Positions 1 to 9,559 of a DNA stretch of 64,000 nt are shown piece by piece; the first letter of the stretch is position 1, and each line of letters begins with the position of its first letter. The DNA is from Bradyrhizobium sp. CCBAU 51765 (lineage in GTDB: Bacteria > Pseudomonadota > Alphaproteobacteria > Rhizobiales > Xanthobacteraceae): NCBI RefSeq assembly GCF_015291725.1, contig NZ_CP030038.1, positions 3,833,001 to 3,897,000 on the forward strand, in the 5' to 3' direction. The notes beneath the pieces were generated by a model. That model was not told the origin of the DNA, ran no database searches, and worked only from the letters and a program-made list of their open reading frames with translations. The position numbers were made by a program, and so were the translations under genes.

Positions 1-816
1 CTTGGAAACTTCACGCTGGTGCTGAGCGGTCGCAATGACTGGGTCGAGACGACGCAGGCCGCCCGCGATACCGGCGCGACGCTCGCCAGCCGCGACGATA
101 GCAGGTTCAGCGGACGGGCCGGGCTGATCTACAATTTCGACAACGGCATCGCGCCCTATGTCTCCTATGCAACCAGCTACAATCCGGTCATTGGCCTCAA
201 CGCGCAAAATCAGCTGTTCCTGCCGGAAACCGGCCGACAGGTCGAGGTCGGCGTGAAGGTCGCGCCGAAGGGATTTGACGGCTACTTTACCGCCTCGGTG
301 TTCGATCTGAAGCGCCAGAATGTGCCGACCACCGATCCGGTGATCACCACGCTGCAGAACCAGACGGGCGAAGTGACCTCGCGCGGCATCGAGCTCGAAG
401 CGGTGGCCAACGCCACCAAGGAGCTGAAGCTGATCGGCTCCTTTGCAGCCTATCATCTCTTCAACAGCAAGGACCTCGATCCGGCGCTCGTCGGCAAGAC
501 GCCGACCAACACGCCTGAACTCCTGGTGTCGGGCTGGGCGGACTACACCTTCAGGGACGGGCCGCTCGCGGGGTTCGGCTTCGGCGGTGGCGTGCGCTAC
601 GTCGGCTCGTCCTGGGCGGACACAGCCAATACGCTCGAGGTTCCCGCAGTCGTCCTCGGCGACCTCGCGCTCCACTATGAATGGCAGAACTGGCGCACGG
701 CGCTCAACGTGGTCAACCTGACCGACAAGATCTATGTCGCGAGCTGTGCATCGTCCACGTCCTGCTTCTACGGCGATCGCCGGCGCATCACCGCCAGCGT
801 CTCCTACAAGTGGTGA
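1..816 (+). CDS. TonB-dependent siderophore receptor, C-terminal part
   Basis: The reading frame is open from the first base, so the gene begins upstream of the window and only about 271 C-terminal residues are seen. They read as alternating beta-barrel strands (GRAGLIYNFDNGIAPYVSYA, then GIELEAVANATKELKLIGSF) and end NVVNLTDKIYVASC...CFYGDRRRITASVSYKW. The 'NLTDK.Y...C...CFYG.RR' signature followed by a terminal aromatic residue is typical of FhuA/ferrioxamine-type outer-membrane receptors, which import ferric hydroxamate siderophores using TonB energy. The plug domain and TonB box are not in view, so the substrate is inferred from family only. The next gene downstream, nuoA, is over 700 bp away and is a separate unit. 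Confidence 0.88.
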   Translation, partial: LGNFTLVLSGRNDWVETTQAARDTGATLASRDDSRFSGRAGLIYNFDNGIAPYVSYATSYNPVIGLNAQNQLFLPETGRQVEVGVKVAPKGFDGYFTASVFDLKRQNVPTTDPVITTLQNQTGEVTSRGIELEAVANATKELKLIGSFAAYHLFNSKDLDPALVGKTPTNTPELLVSGWADYTFRDGPLAGFGFGGGVRYVGSSWADTANTLEVPAVVLGDLALHYEWQNWRTALNVVNLTDKIYVASCASSTSCFYGDRRRITASVSYKW

Positions 817-1568
817 GGTCAGGCGGGGGCGGGACGTCGTGGCGGCAGGCTCGGAGAATTGGACCAGCCGATCGCGATCGTCCTTCTGCTCCGCCTAGCC
901 GTCCGATCGCCGATCTTCCGTCCCGAGATCGATGAGCCTGCGGGCTATGCCCCCCAGCCCGAAGCTCATCCGGGCGCGGCGCGAGCGACCGACCGGGTCG
1001 CCGCCGCCGCGCTCGCGGCCAGTCCGGGACGGGGGCGCGGGCCGACGCATTCGCCAGACGAGACCCGGCCTCGTCGTGACGCATGGCTCTTCCGATCGCG
1101 CGCAGCTGTGGATAGTATCTCTGCAGCACCTGTCCTGATCGCGGCGGGCGCCATGATTGGCCCCCTTGATTGGCTCCCTTGGCTGTGCTGCTCGGGAGAC
1201 CGTTGGCAAAATCTGCCGCTGCGGTGGCAGGAGGGGCGCTGCGGCAGTCATTGCCGGGGTTTGAGTGTACTGCCGCACCAGGAAAACCGAGCGTTTTGGT
1301 CGTCAGCGCATCGCGCATGGCTGTCCCGGCCCGAGCGCCGCAATCTCAGAACTGCTGACCTGCGAAACCGTGACTGCCCTTGCTGGGTCAGGCGATCTGC
1401 TCCATACCAGCCGCGGGGTGATTCCGGGATTTTCACCGTTCTGGGAGCGGCAAAGGGCCTGAAAAGAGCGTGTCTTGCGCCCATTGGTGCACTGCGCTAA
1501 GGCTCAGAATAATTCCAAATCGGACGAATCCGTGGCTGTCCCGAGGCTACGGGAAAAAGGGCTCGTCA
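817..1568. other. Long non-coding stretch before nuoA
   Basis: These 752 bases separate the receptor from the nuo operon. Open frames exist on both strands but none has a recognisable domain, a good ribosome-binding site or protein-like composition (they are Arg/Pro/Ala-rich, as GC-rich noise is). The nuo promoter must lie here, but I could not pick a convincing -35/-10 pair. A short inverted repeat (GGTGA...TCACC) is present near 1417-1438. I see no tRNA or terminator. Confidence 0.6.
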
Positions 1569-1934
1569 ATGAGCGGCATTCTTCAGAACTATCTACCACT
1601 CGTCGTCTTTATAGGGGTAGCGGGCCTCATTGGCCTGGTGCTGCTGATCGCGCCCTTCATCGTGGCGTTTCAGCAGCCGGACCCGGAAAAGCTGTCGGCG
1701 TATGAGTGCGGTTTCAACGCCTTCGACGACGCCCGCATGAAGTTCGACGTCCGCTTCTATCTGGTCGCCATCCTCTTCATCATCTTCGACCTCGAGGTGG
1801 CGTTCCTGTTTCCCTGGGCGGTGGCGTTCGGCAAGCTTGGCGCGACCGGCTTCTGGTCCATGGTGGTGTTCCTCGCCGTGCTGACGGTCGGGTTCGCCTA
1901 TGAGTGGAAGAAGGGAGCACTGGAATGGGATTGA
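1569..1934 (+). CDS. nuoA: NADH-quinone oxidoreductase subunit A
   Basis: Small membrane-arm subunit of respiratory complex I, 121 aa, with three hydrophobic helices (about residues 8-30, 62-82 and 90-110). The family signature YECGFNAFDDARMKFDVRFY is present, and the conserved acidic helix reads IIFDLEVAFLFPWA. The open frame extends further upstream, but ATG 1569 gives the normal family length and start (MSGILQNYLP). It is the first gene of the 14-subunit operon, and its stop overlaps the nuoB start region. NuoA, J and K together form the hinge by the quinone site. Confidence 0.97.
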   Translation: MSGILQNYLPLVVFIGVAGLIGLVLLIAPFIVAFQQPDPEKLSAYECGFNAFDDARMKFDVRFYLVAILFIIFDLEVAFLFPWAVAFGKLGATGFWSMVVFLAVLTVGFAYEWKKGALEWD

Positions 1935-2512
1935 ACCCTGCACCGTCCGCCGGTCCGGTTGTTGCGCCGGCCCCGAAAGGCATCCTGGATCCGTCGACCG
2001 GCAAGCCGGTCGGGGCCAATGATCCGTTCTTCCTCGAGGTCAATTCCGAGCTGTCCGACAAGGGCTTCTTCGTGGCCGCGACCGACGACCTCATCACCTG
2101 GGCGCGCACCGGCTCCCTGATGTGGATGACCTTCGGCCTTGCCTGCTGCGCGGTCGAGATGATGCAAGTGTCGATGCCGCGCTACGACGTCGAGCGCTTC
2201 GGCTTCGCGCCGCGCGCTTCGCCGCGCCAGTCCGATGTGATGATCGTCGCGGGAACCCTGACGAACAAGATGGCGCCGGCGCTGCGCAAGGTCTACGACC
2301 AGATGCCCGAGCCGCGCTACGTCATCTCGATGGGCTCGTGCGCCAATGGCGGCGGCTACTATCACTATTCTTACTCGGTCGTGCGCGGCTGCGACCGCAT
2401 CGTGCCGATCGACATCTATGTGCCGGGCTGCCCGCCCACGGCGGAAGCGCTGCTCTACGGCGTGCTGCTGCTGCAGAAGAAGATCCGGCGCACCGGCACC
2501 ATCGAACGCTAA
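1925..2512 (+). CDS. nuoB: NADH-quinone oxidoreductase subunit B
   Basis: PSST-type subunit of complex I, 195 aa, which binds the terminal [4Fe-4S] cluster N2 that reduces quinone. Cluster ligands are visible as the adjacent cysteines in GLACCAVEMM, the cysteine in SMGSCANGGGYYHYSYS and the one in IYVPGCPPTAEALLYG. ATG 1925 is chosen over an in-frame GTG at 1904 because it gives the usual MGLNPAPS start and follows AGGGAG; it overlaps the end of nuoA by 10 bases. The N-terminal 30 residues are Pro/Ala-rich and variable in the family. It is co-transcribed with nuoC, which starts 11 bases after its stop. Confidence 0.97.
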   Translation: MGLNPAPSAGPVVAPAPKGILDPSTGKPVGANDPFFLEVNSELSDKGFFVAATDDLITWARTGSLMWMTFGLACCAVEMMQVSMPRYDVERFGFAPRASPRQSDVMIVAGTLTNKMAPALRKVYDQMPEPRYVISMGSCANGGGYYHYSYSVVRGCDRIVPIDIYVPGCPPTAEALLYGVLLLQKKIRRTGTIER

Positions 2513-2523
2513 GGTTTTACGTC

Positions 2524-3135
2524 ATGGACGACGCCAAGCTCGACGCCCTGGGGCAGACGATCGTTAGCGCGCTTCCGGGCGCCGCCACCGGTCATTCGGT
2601 GGCCTTCAACCAGCTCACGGTTGATGTCGAGGCCGTCAAGATCGTCGAGGTGGTCAAGTACCTCCGCGACGATCCGAACTGCCGTTTCGTCAACATCACT
2701 GACATCACGGCGGTGGACTATCCCGATCGTGAGAAGCGTTTCGACGTGATCTATCACTTCCTGTCGCCGACGCTGAACACGCGGATCAGGCTCCGTGCCC
2801 AGGCGGACGAGACCACGCAGGTGCCGTCGCTGATCGACGTATTCCCGGGCGCGGACTGGTTCGAGCGCGAGGCCTACGACCTCTATGGCGTGTTCTTCGT
2901 CGGTCATCCCGACATGCGCCGCCTCCTCACCGACTACGGCTTCGAGGGGCATCCGCTGCGCAAGGACTTCCCGCTCACCGGTTTCGTCGAGGTCCGCTAC
3001 GACGACCAGGAGAAGCGCGTGGTCTACGAGCCCGTGCGGCTCAACCAGGAATTCCGCAAGTTCGATTTCCTCTCGCCGTGGGAAGGCGCGGACTATCCGC
3101 TTCCCGGTGACGAGAAGGCGGGACCAAAGGTCTGA
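2524..3135 (+). CDS. nuoC: NADH-quinone oxidoreductase subunit C
   Basis: 30-kDa peripheral-arm subunit of complex I, 203 aa. The family signature is seen as WFEREAYDLYGVFFVGHPDMR, followed by the conserved LLTDYGFEGHPLRKDFPLTGFVEVRYD. NuoC has no cofactor and braces NuoD and NuoB near the quinone pocket. ATG 2524 gives the normal length; the frame continues upstream through nuoB only as a shadow. It is separate from NuoD, unlike the fused NuoCD of enterobacteria, and nuoD begins 2 bases after its stop. Confidence 0.97.
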   Translation: MDDAKLDALGQTIVSALPGAATGHSVAFNQLTVDVEAVKIVEVVKYLRDDPNCRFVNITDITAVDYPDREKRFDVIYHFLSPTLNTRIRLRAQADETTQVPSLIDVFPGADWFEREAYDLYGVFFVGHPDMRRLLTDYGFEGHPLRKDFPLTGFVEVRYDDQEKRVVYEPVRLNQEFRKFDFLSPWEGADYPLPGDEKAGPKV

Positions 3136-3137
3136 TC

Positions 3138-4334
3138 ATGACTGAGCAACCTGAAAATCTCCGCAACTTCACCATCAATTTTGGACCGCAGCATCCTGCG
3201 GCCCATGGCGTGCTGCGTCTCGTGCTGGAGCTGGACGGCGAGGTGGTCGAGCGCGTCGACCCGCATATCGGCCTGCTTCATCGCGGCACCGAGAAGCTGA
3301 TCGAGCAGAAGACCTATCTGCAAGCGATCCCGTATTTCGACCGGCTCGACTACGTCGCGCCGATGAACCAGGAGCACGCCTTCTGCCTCGCGGCCGAAAA
3401 GCTGCTCGGCATCGAGGTGCCGCGCCGCGGCCAGCTGATCCGCGTGCTCTATTGCGAGATCGGCCGCATCCTGTCGCATCTGCTCAACGTCACCACGCAG
3501 GCGATGGACGTTGGCGCGCTGACCCCGCCGCTGTGGGGCTTCGAAGAGCGCGAGAAGCTGATGGTGTTCTACGAGCGGGCCTCGGGCAGCCGCATGCACG
3601 CAGCCTTCTTCCGCGTCGGCGGCGTGCACCAGGACCTGCCGCAGAAGCTGGTCGACGACATCGAGGCCTGGTGCGATCCGTTCCTGAAAGTGGTCGACGA
3701 CCTCGACCGGCTGCTCACCGCCAACCGCATCTTCAAGCAGCGCAACGTCGACATCGGCGTGGTGCCGCTCAAGGAGGCCTGGGAGTGGGGCTTTTCCGGC
3801 GTGATGGTGCGCGGCTCCGGCGCGGCGTGGGACCTGCGCAAGTCGCAGCCCTACGAGTGCTACGCCGAGATGGATTTCGACATTCCGATCGGCAAGAACG
3901 GCGACTGCTACGACCGCTATCTGATCCGCATGGAAGAGATGCGCCAGTCGGTGCGCATCATGAAGCAGTGCATCCAGAAGCTGAACGCGCCTGAGGGCAA
4001 GGGCCCCGTCGTCGTCGAGGACAACAAGGTCGCGCCGCCGCGCCGTGGTGAGATGAAGCGCTCGATGGAGGCGCTGATCCACCACTTCAAGCTCTACACC
4101 GAGGGCGTCCACGTGCCGGCCGGCGAAGTCTACGCCGCGGTTGAGGCGCCGAAGGGCGAGTTCGGCGTCTATCTCGTCGCCGATGGCACCAACAAGCCCT
4201 ATAAGTGCAAGATCCGCGCGCCGGGCTTTGCCCATCTCCAGGCGATGCATCACATCTGCCGCGGCCATCTGCTCGCCGACGTCTCGGCCATTCTCGGCTC
4301 GCTCGACATCGTGTTCGGAGAGGTCGATCGGTGA
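3138..4334 (+). CDS. nuoD: NADH-quinone oxidoreductase subunit D
   Basis: 49-kDa subunit, 398 aa, which forms the quinone-binding cavity with NuoB. Diagnostic parts are the N-terminal NFGPQHPAAHGVLRLVLELD with the quinone-pocket histidine, HIGLLHRGTEKLIEQKTY, and the C-terminal RAPGFAHLQAM...DVSAILGSLDIVFGEVDR. Length and ends match the mitochondrial-type family. Its TGA overlaps the ATG of the FkbM-like methyltransferase that follows (ATGA-type overlap), which suggests translational coupling. Confidence 0.97.
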   Translation: MTEQPENLRNFTINFGPQHPAAHGVLRLVLELDGEVVERVDPHIGLLHRGTEKLIEQKTYLQAIPYFDRLDYVAPMNQEHAFCLAAEKLLGIEVPRRGQLIRVLYCEIGRILSHLLNVTTQAMDVGALTPPLWGFEEREKLMVFYERASGSRMHAAFFRVGGVHQDLPQKLVDDIEAWCDPFLKVVDDLDRLLTANRIFKQRNVDIGVVPLKEAWEWGFSGVMVRGSGAAWDLRKSQPYECYAEMDFDIPIGKNGDCYDRYLIRMEEMRQSVRIMKQCIQKLNAPEGKGPVVVEDNKVAPPRRGEMKRSMEALIHHFKLYTEGVHVPAGEVYAAVEAPKGEFGVYLVADGTNKPYKCKIRAPGFAHLQAMHHICRGHLLADVSAILGSLDIVFGEVDR

Positions 4335-5299
4335 TGGGGCAGCAGGCGCCAATCCAGTTTGACCGCGCCTCGGGGGCCCTGGAAGGGGCCAACCTGTGGG
4401 AGCGGACGGCTGCCTTGGCGCTGGTGACGGGATCGAAGATCTCCTCGCATTTCTCGCACATGGGCTACATCGCCTGCGCGAATCTGCTGCGCAGGACGCT
4501 GCCGGAGCGCAACATCGCGATCAGGCTCAATCCTGACGCCGTGTTCGAATTCCCCTACGGCGACGGCTATTGGAGCAAGCTGCTCAACCGCTCCTACAAT
4601 TACGAGGACGAGCTCGAGCTGCTGTTCGCCGACTCCATCGACGTCGACTACACGCTGCTCGATTGCGGCGCCAATTACGGCTACTGGTCGGTGCTGGTGT
4701 CGAGCAAGCCCTTTGGTTCGCACAAGGCGATCGCGATCGAGCCGTCGGGGCAGAACTATCCGAAGCTCGCCAACAACGCCCGCGTCAACGGCAACCGCTT
4801 CGAGACGATGAAATGCGCCATCGGCGCGGCCCGCGGCACCGCGCGGCTGTCCGGCACCAAGCACGAGGCCTTCAGCATTGCCGGCGATCCGTCGGCGGGC
4901 GGTGAAGAAGTGTCCGTGATCGCGCTCGACAACCTCATCGACGACGGCAAGGTCGCGGCCACCGGCAAATACCTGATCAAGCTCGACGTCGAGGGCGTCG
5001 AGATCGAGGCGATCAAGGGCGGCGCCCGGCTGCTCGAGGCCGACAGCGTCATCATGTGCGAGGAGCACGGCAGCGACCGCTCTCACGCGGTGTCGCGCTT
5101 CATCCTCGAACAGACCCCGCTGAAGCTGATCGTGTTCGATCCGCGCAGCAACCGGATGGAGACCGTGACCGAGCTGTCGATCCTCGACCGCATCAAGGTC
5201 TCGACCCACGTCGGCTACAACGTTTTCGGCACCGCAAGCGCATTCTGGCAGGACAGGATCGATGCCCTGAATGCGAAAACCGCGCGCCGTATGCAGTGA
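4334..5299 (+). CDS. FkbM-family methyltransferase inside the nuo operon
   Basis: A 321-aa SAM-dependent methyltransferase. The SAM-binding glycine-rich motif is LLDCGANYGYWSVL (about residues 111-124), followed by the acidic strand end AIAIEPSGQNYPKL. Later conserved pieces are ALDNLIDD and KLDVEGVEIEAIKGG, the FkbM-family signature. ATG 4334 overlaps the nuoD stop, and nuoE starts 10 bases after this gene, so it is embedded in the complex I transcript. FkbM enzymes usually O-methylate sugars, glycolipids or peptides. The substrate here is unknown; a role in complex I modification is only suggested by position. It is not homologous by eye to NDUFAF7-type arginine methyltransferases. Confidence 0.85.
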   Translation: MGQQAPIQFDRASGALEGANLWERTAALALVTGSKISSHFSHMGYIACANLLRRTLPERNIAIRLNPDAVFEFPYGDGYWSKLLNRSYNYEDELELLFADSIDVDYTLLDCGANYGYWSVLVSSKPFGSHKAIAIEPSGQNYPKLANNARVNGNRFETMKCAIGAARGTARLSGTKHEAFSIAGDPSAGGEEVSVIALDNLIDDGKVAATGKYLIKLDVEGVEIEAIKGGARLLEADSVIMCEEHGSDRSHAVSRFILEQTPLKLIVFDPRSNRMETVTELSILDRIKVSTHVGYNVFGTASAFWQDRIDALNAKTARRMQ

Positions 5300-5309
5300 G
5301 AGATGAGAG

Positions 5310-5921
5310 ATGTCCGTTCGCCGACTAGCACCGAAGGAAGTCCAGCCCGCGAGCTTCGCGTTCACGGAGGAGAACCTCGCATTCGCCAGGCAGCAGATCG
5401 CGAAATATCCGGCCGGGCGCCAGGCCTCCGCCGTCATCGCCATCCTCTGGCGCGCGCAGGAGCAGAATGACGGCTGGGTGTCGGAAGCCGCGATCCGCGT
5501 CATCGCCGACATGCTCGACATGCCCTATATCCGCGTGCTGGAGGTCGCAACCTTCTACACGATGTTCCAGCTCGCCCCCGTCGGCAAGAAAGCCCATGTC
5601 CAGGTCTGCGGCACCACGCCGTGCCGCCTGCGTGGCGCCGAAGATCTGATCCACGTCTGCGAGCACCGCATCCATCACGAGCCCTTCCATCTCTCCAAGG
5701 ACGGCAATTTCAGCTGGGAAGAGGTGGAGTGCCTGGGCGCCTGCGTGAATGCGCCGATGGTGCTGATCGGCAAGGATACTTACGAGGACCTGACCAAGGA
5801 AAGCTTCGGCAAGGTGCTCGACGGTTTTGCTTCGGGCAACCCGCCCAAGCCGGGTCCGCAGAACGGCCGCCAGTACTCGGCGCCGATCACCGGGCCGACC
5901 ACGCTGAAGGAGATCACCTGA
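5310..5921 (+). CDS. nuoE: NADH-quinone oxidoreductase subunit E
   Basis: 24-kDa subunit, 203 aa, with a thioredoxin-like fold carrying the [2Fe-2S] cluster N1a. Ligands are visible in QVCGTTPCRLRGAE and in VECLGACVNAPMV. The N-terminal helical part (AILWRAQEQNDGWVSEAAI, EVATFYTMFQ) is typical. ATG 5310 follows AGAGATGAG within spacing distance. A C-terminal tail of about 35 residues (PPKPGPQNGRQYSAPITGP) is also seen in alphaproteobacterial homologues. Its TGA overlaps the start of the small membrane ORF that follows. Confidence 0.97.
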   Translation: MSVRRLAPKEVQPASFAFTEENLAFARQQIAKYPAGRQASAVIAILWRAQEQNDGWVSEAAIRVIADMLDMPYIRVLEVATFYTMFQLAPVGKKAHVQVCGTTPCRLRGAEDLIHVCEHRIHHEPFHLSKDGNFSWEEVECLGACVNAPMVLIGKDTYEDLTKESFGKVLDGFASGNPPKPGPQNGRQYSAPITGPTTLKEIT

Positions 5922-6127
5922 TGCGTGACCTCTCGTCGCCGGCAATGCAGGGGAGCGGTGCCATGAAGAAGTGGGGCTTCATCGCGATGCACGCCGTCGT
6001 GGCGGCCGCTTTCATCTTCCTGCTTCAGCGCTTCGGCCTGAACGCTTCGCTGGAATCCAGTCTGCTCTGGGCGCTGACGTTTGGTATCTGCGCCGCCGGA
6101 CTTGCCTACAAGCAGTCCAATCGTTGA
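5921..6127 (+). CDS. Small membrane protein between nuoE and nuoF, unknown
   Basis: A 68-aa ORF starting on the last base of nuoE and ending 15 bases before nuoF, so it is translated from the complex I mRNA. After about 14 polar residues (with a possible second start at codon 15, GCCATGAAGAAG) come two hydrophobic segments, roughly residues 18-36 (GFIAMHAVVAAAFIFLLQRF) and 43-61 (ESSLLWALTFGICAAGLAY), ending KQSNR. I recognise no family. The overlap, the membrane character and the position suggest an accessory or assembly peptide, but this is inference. A standard bacterial nuo operon has no gene here. Confidence 0.7.
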   Translation: MRDLSSPAMQGSGAMKKWGFIAMHAVVAAAFIFLLQRFGLNASLESSLLWALTFGICAAGLAYKQSNR

Positions 6128-6142
6128 TCGGAAAGCACTGAT

Positions 6143-7468
<1,326 letters not shown>

Positions 7469-7473
7469 GAGAC

Positions 7474-9549
7474 ATGACCAAGCTCATCATCGACGGCAAG
7501 GAGATCGATGTCCCCGCCGAATACACGCTGCTCCAGGCGTGCGAGGCGGCCGGTGCCGAGATTCCGCGCTTCTGCTATCACGAGCGGCTGTCGATCGCCG
7601 GCAATTGCCGGATGTGCCTCGTCGAGGTGAAGGGCGGCCCGAAGCCGGTCGCCAGCTGTGCCTGGGGCGTGCGCGACTGCCGTCCGGGTCCCAAGGGCGA
7701 GCCGCCGGAGATCTCCACCCGTTCGCCGATGGTGAAGAAGGCGCGTGAAGGCGTGATGGAGTTCCTTCTCATCAACCATCCGCTGGACTGCCCGATCTGC
7801 GACCAGGGCGGTGAGTGCGACCTCCAGGACCAGGCGATGGGCTATGGTGTCGACACCAGCCGCTTCGCCGAGAACAAGCGTGCGGTCGAGGACAAATATC
7901 TCGGCGCGCTGGTCAAGACCTCGATGAACCGTTGCATCCAGTGCACGCGCTGCGTCCGCTTCTCGGCGGAAGTCGCCGGCGCCCCCGAGATGGGCGCGAC
8001 CGGCCGCGGCGAGGACATGGAGATCACGACCTATCTCGAGCACGCGCTGACGTCGGAACTGCAGGGCAACCTCGTCGACATCTGCCCGGTCGGCGCGCTG
8101 ACCTCGAAGCCCTACGCCTTCGCGGCGCGTCCGTGGGAGCTCGGCAAGACCCAGTCGATCGACGTCATGGACGGCCTGGGATCGGCGATCCGTGTCGATA
8201 CGCGCGGCCGTGAGGTGATGCGCATCCTTCCGCGCATCAACGAGGCCGTGAACGAGGAGTGGATCTCCGACAAGACCCGCCACGTGGTCGACGGCCTGCG
8301 CACCCAGCGGCTCGACCGGCCCTATATCCGCGAGGCCGGCAAACTGCGCGCAGCGAGCTGGACCGAGGCCTTCGCCGCGATCGCCGCCAAGGCGGCGCGC
8401 ACCGACGGCAAGCGCATCGGCGCGATCGCCGGCGACCTCGCCGGTGTCGAGGAGATGTTCGCGCTGAAGGATCTGCTCGCCAGGTTCGGCTCGAGCAATC
8501 TGGCGGTGCAGGGGGGCGATGCGTTCGATCCCTCGCTCGGCCGCGGCTCCTACATCTTCAACCCGACGCTCGCGGGCGTGGAGCAGGCGGATGCGCTGCT
8601 CATCATCGGCGCCAACCCGCGGAAAGAGGCGGCCGTGTTCAATGCCCGCATCCGCAAGCGCTGGCGTGCCGGCGGCTTCAAGGTCGGTGTGATCGGCGCC
8701 AAGGCCGACCTCACTTACGACTACGACCATCTCGGCGCGGGCACCGAGACGCTCGGCGAGCTCGCGGCCGGCAAGCACTCCTTCACGGACGTGCTGAAGA
8801 ACGCCAAGAATCCGATCATTCTGGTCGGTGCGGGCGCGGCCGCCCGTCACGACGGCGCTGCCATCCTCGCCGCCGCCGCCAAGCTCGCGCTCAATGTCGG
8901 CGCGGTCAAGGACGGCTGGAACGGTTTTGGCGTGCTACATGAGACCGCCTCGCGCGTCGGTGCGCTCGACATCGGTTTCTCCGCAGCTGCGGGTGGGCTG
9001 AACGCGGCGCAGATGACGACGTTCGGTACGCTCGACTTGCTGTTCCTGCTGGGGGCCGACGAGATCAAGGCGCCGGACGGCACCTTCGTCGTCTATATCG
9101 GCACCCATGGCGACCGCGGTGCACATCGTGCCGACGTCATCCTGCCGGCGGCGGCCTACACCGAGAAGTCCGCGATCTACGTCAACACCGAGGGCCGCGT
9201 GCAGATGACCGGCCGCGCCGCGTTCCCGCCAGGCGAAGCCCGCGAGGACTGGGCGATCATCCGCGCATTGTCGGAAGCGCTCGGCAAGAAGCTCGGCTAC
9301 GACTCGCTTGCGCAGCTGCGCCAAGCGATGTTCAAGGCCGTGCCGCATCTGATGCGTCTCGACCAGATCGAGGCTGGCTCCGCCGACCAGGTCAAGAAGC
9401 TGGCCGGGAAGGGCGGCTCGCCCGAGAAGGCACCGTTCAAGCCTCTGGTCGAGGACTTCTACCTGACCAACCCAATCGCGCGTGCGTCCGCCGTGATGGC
9501 GGAATGCTCGCGCCTCGCCTCCGGGCAGATGCTGACCGCAGCGGAGTGA
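7474..9549 (+). CDS. nuoG: NADH-quinone oxidoreductase subunit G
   Basis: 75-kDa subunit, 691 aa, carrying the electron-wire clusters. The N-terminal 2Fe-2S ligands lie in RFCYHERLSIAGNCRMCLVE and CAWGVRDC. The His/Cys4 cluster is in HPLDCPICDQGGECDLQD, and the next 4Fe-4S ligands are CIQCTRCVRF with the later CPVGALTSKP. The C-terminal two thirds is a molybdopterin-oxidoreductase-like fold without catalytic metal. The length is the shorter mitochondrial-type form, which normally lacks the extra N7 cluster of E. coli NuoG. It lies 5 bases after nuoF and 10 before nuoH. Confidence 0.97.
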   Translation: MTKLIIDGKEIDVPAEYTLLQACEAAGAEIPRFCYHERLSIAGNCRMCLVEVKGGPKPVASCAWGVRDCRPGPKGEPPEISTRSPMVKKAREGVMEFLLINHPLDCPICDQGGECDLQDQAMGYGVDTSRFAENKRAVEDKYLGALVKTSMNRCIQCTRCVRFSAEVAGAPEMGATGRGEDMEITTYLEHALTSELQGNLVDICPVGALTSKPYAFAARPWELGKTQSIDVMDGLGSAIRVDTRGREVMRILPRINEAVNEEWISDKTRHVVDGLRTQRLDRPYIREAGKLRAASWTEAFAAIAAKAARTDGKRIGAIAGDLAGVEEMFALKDLLARFGSSNLAVQGGDAFDPSLGRGSYIFNPTLAGVEQADALLIIGANPRKEAAVFNARIRKRWRAGGFKVGVIGAKADLTYDYDHLGAGTETLGELAAGKHSFTDVLKNAKNPIILVGAGAAARHDGAAILAAAAKLALNVGAVKDGWNGFGVLHETASRVGALDIGFSAAAGGLNAAQMTTFGTLDLLFLLGADEIKAPDGTFVVYIGTHGDRGAHRADVILPAAAYTEKSAIYVNTEGRVQMTGRAAFPPGEAREDWAIIRALSEALGKKLGYDSLAQLRQAMFKAVPHLMRLDQIEAGSADQVKKLAGKGGSPEKAPFKPLVEDFYLTNPIARASAVMAECSRLASGQMLTAAE

Positions 9550-9559
9550 GCGTGATCTG

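Noticed and set aside
859..1500. 213-codon plus-strand frame between the receptor and nuoA, and overlapping minus-strand frames of up to 176 codons
   Set aside because: Composition is Arg/Pro/Ala-rich without any motif, there is no good ribosome-binding site, and several frames on both strands are equally long, as expected by chance in GC-rich DNA.
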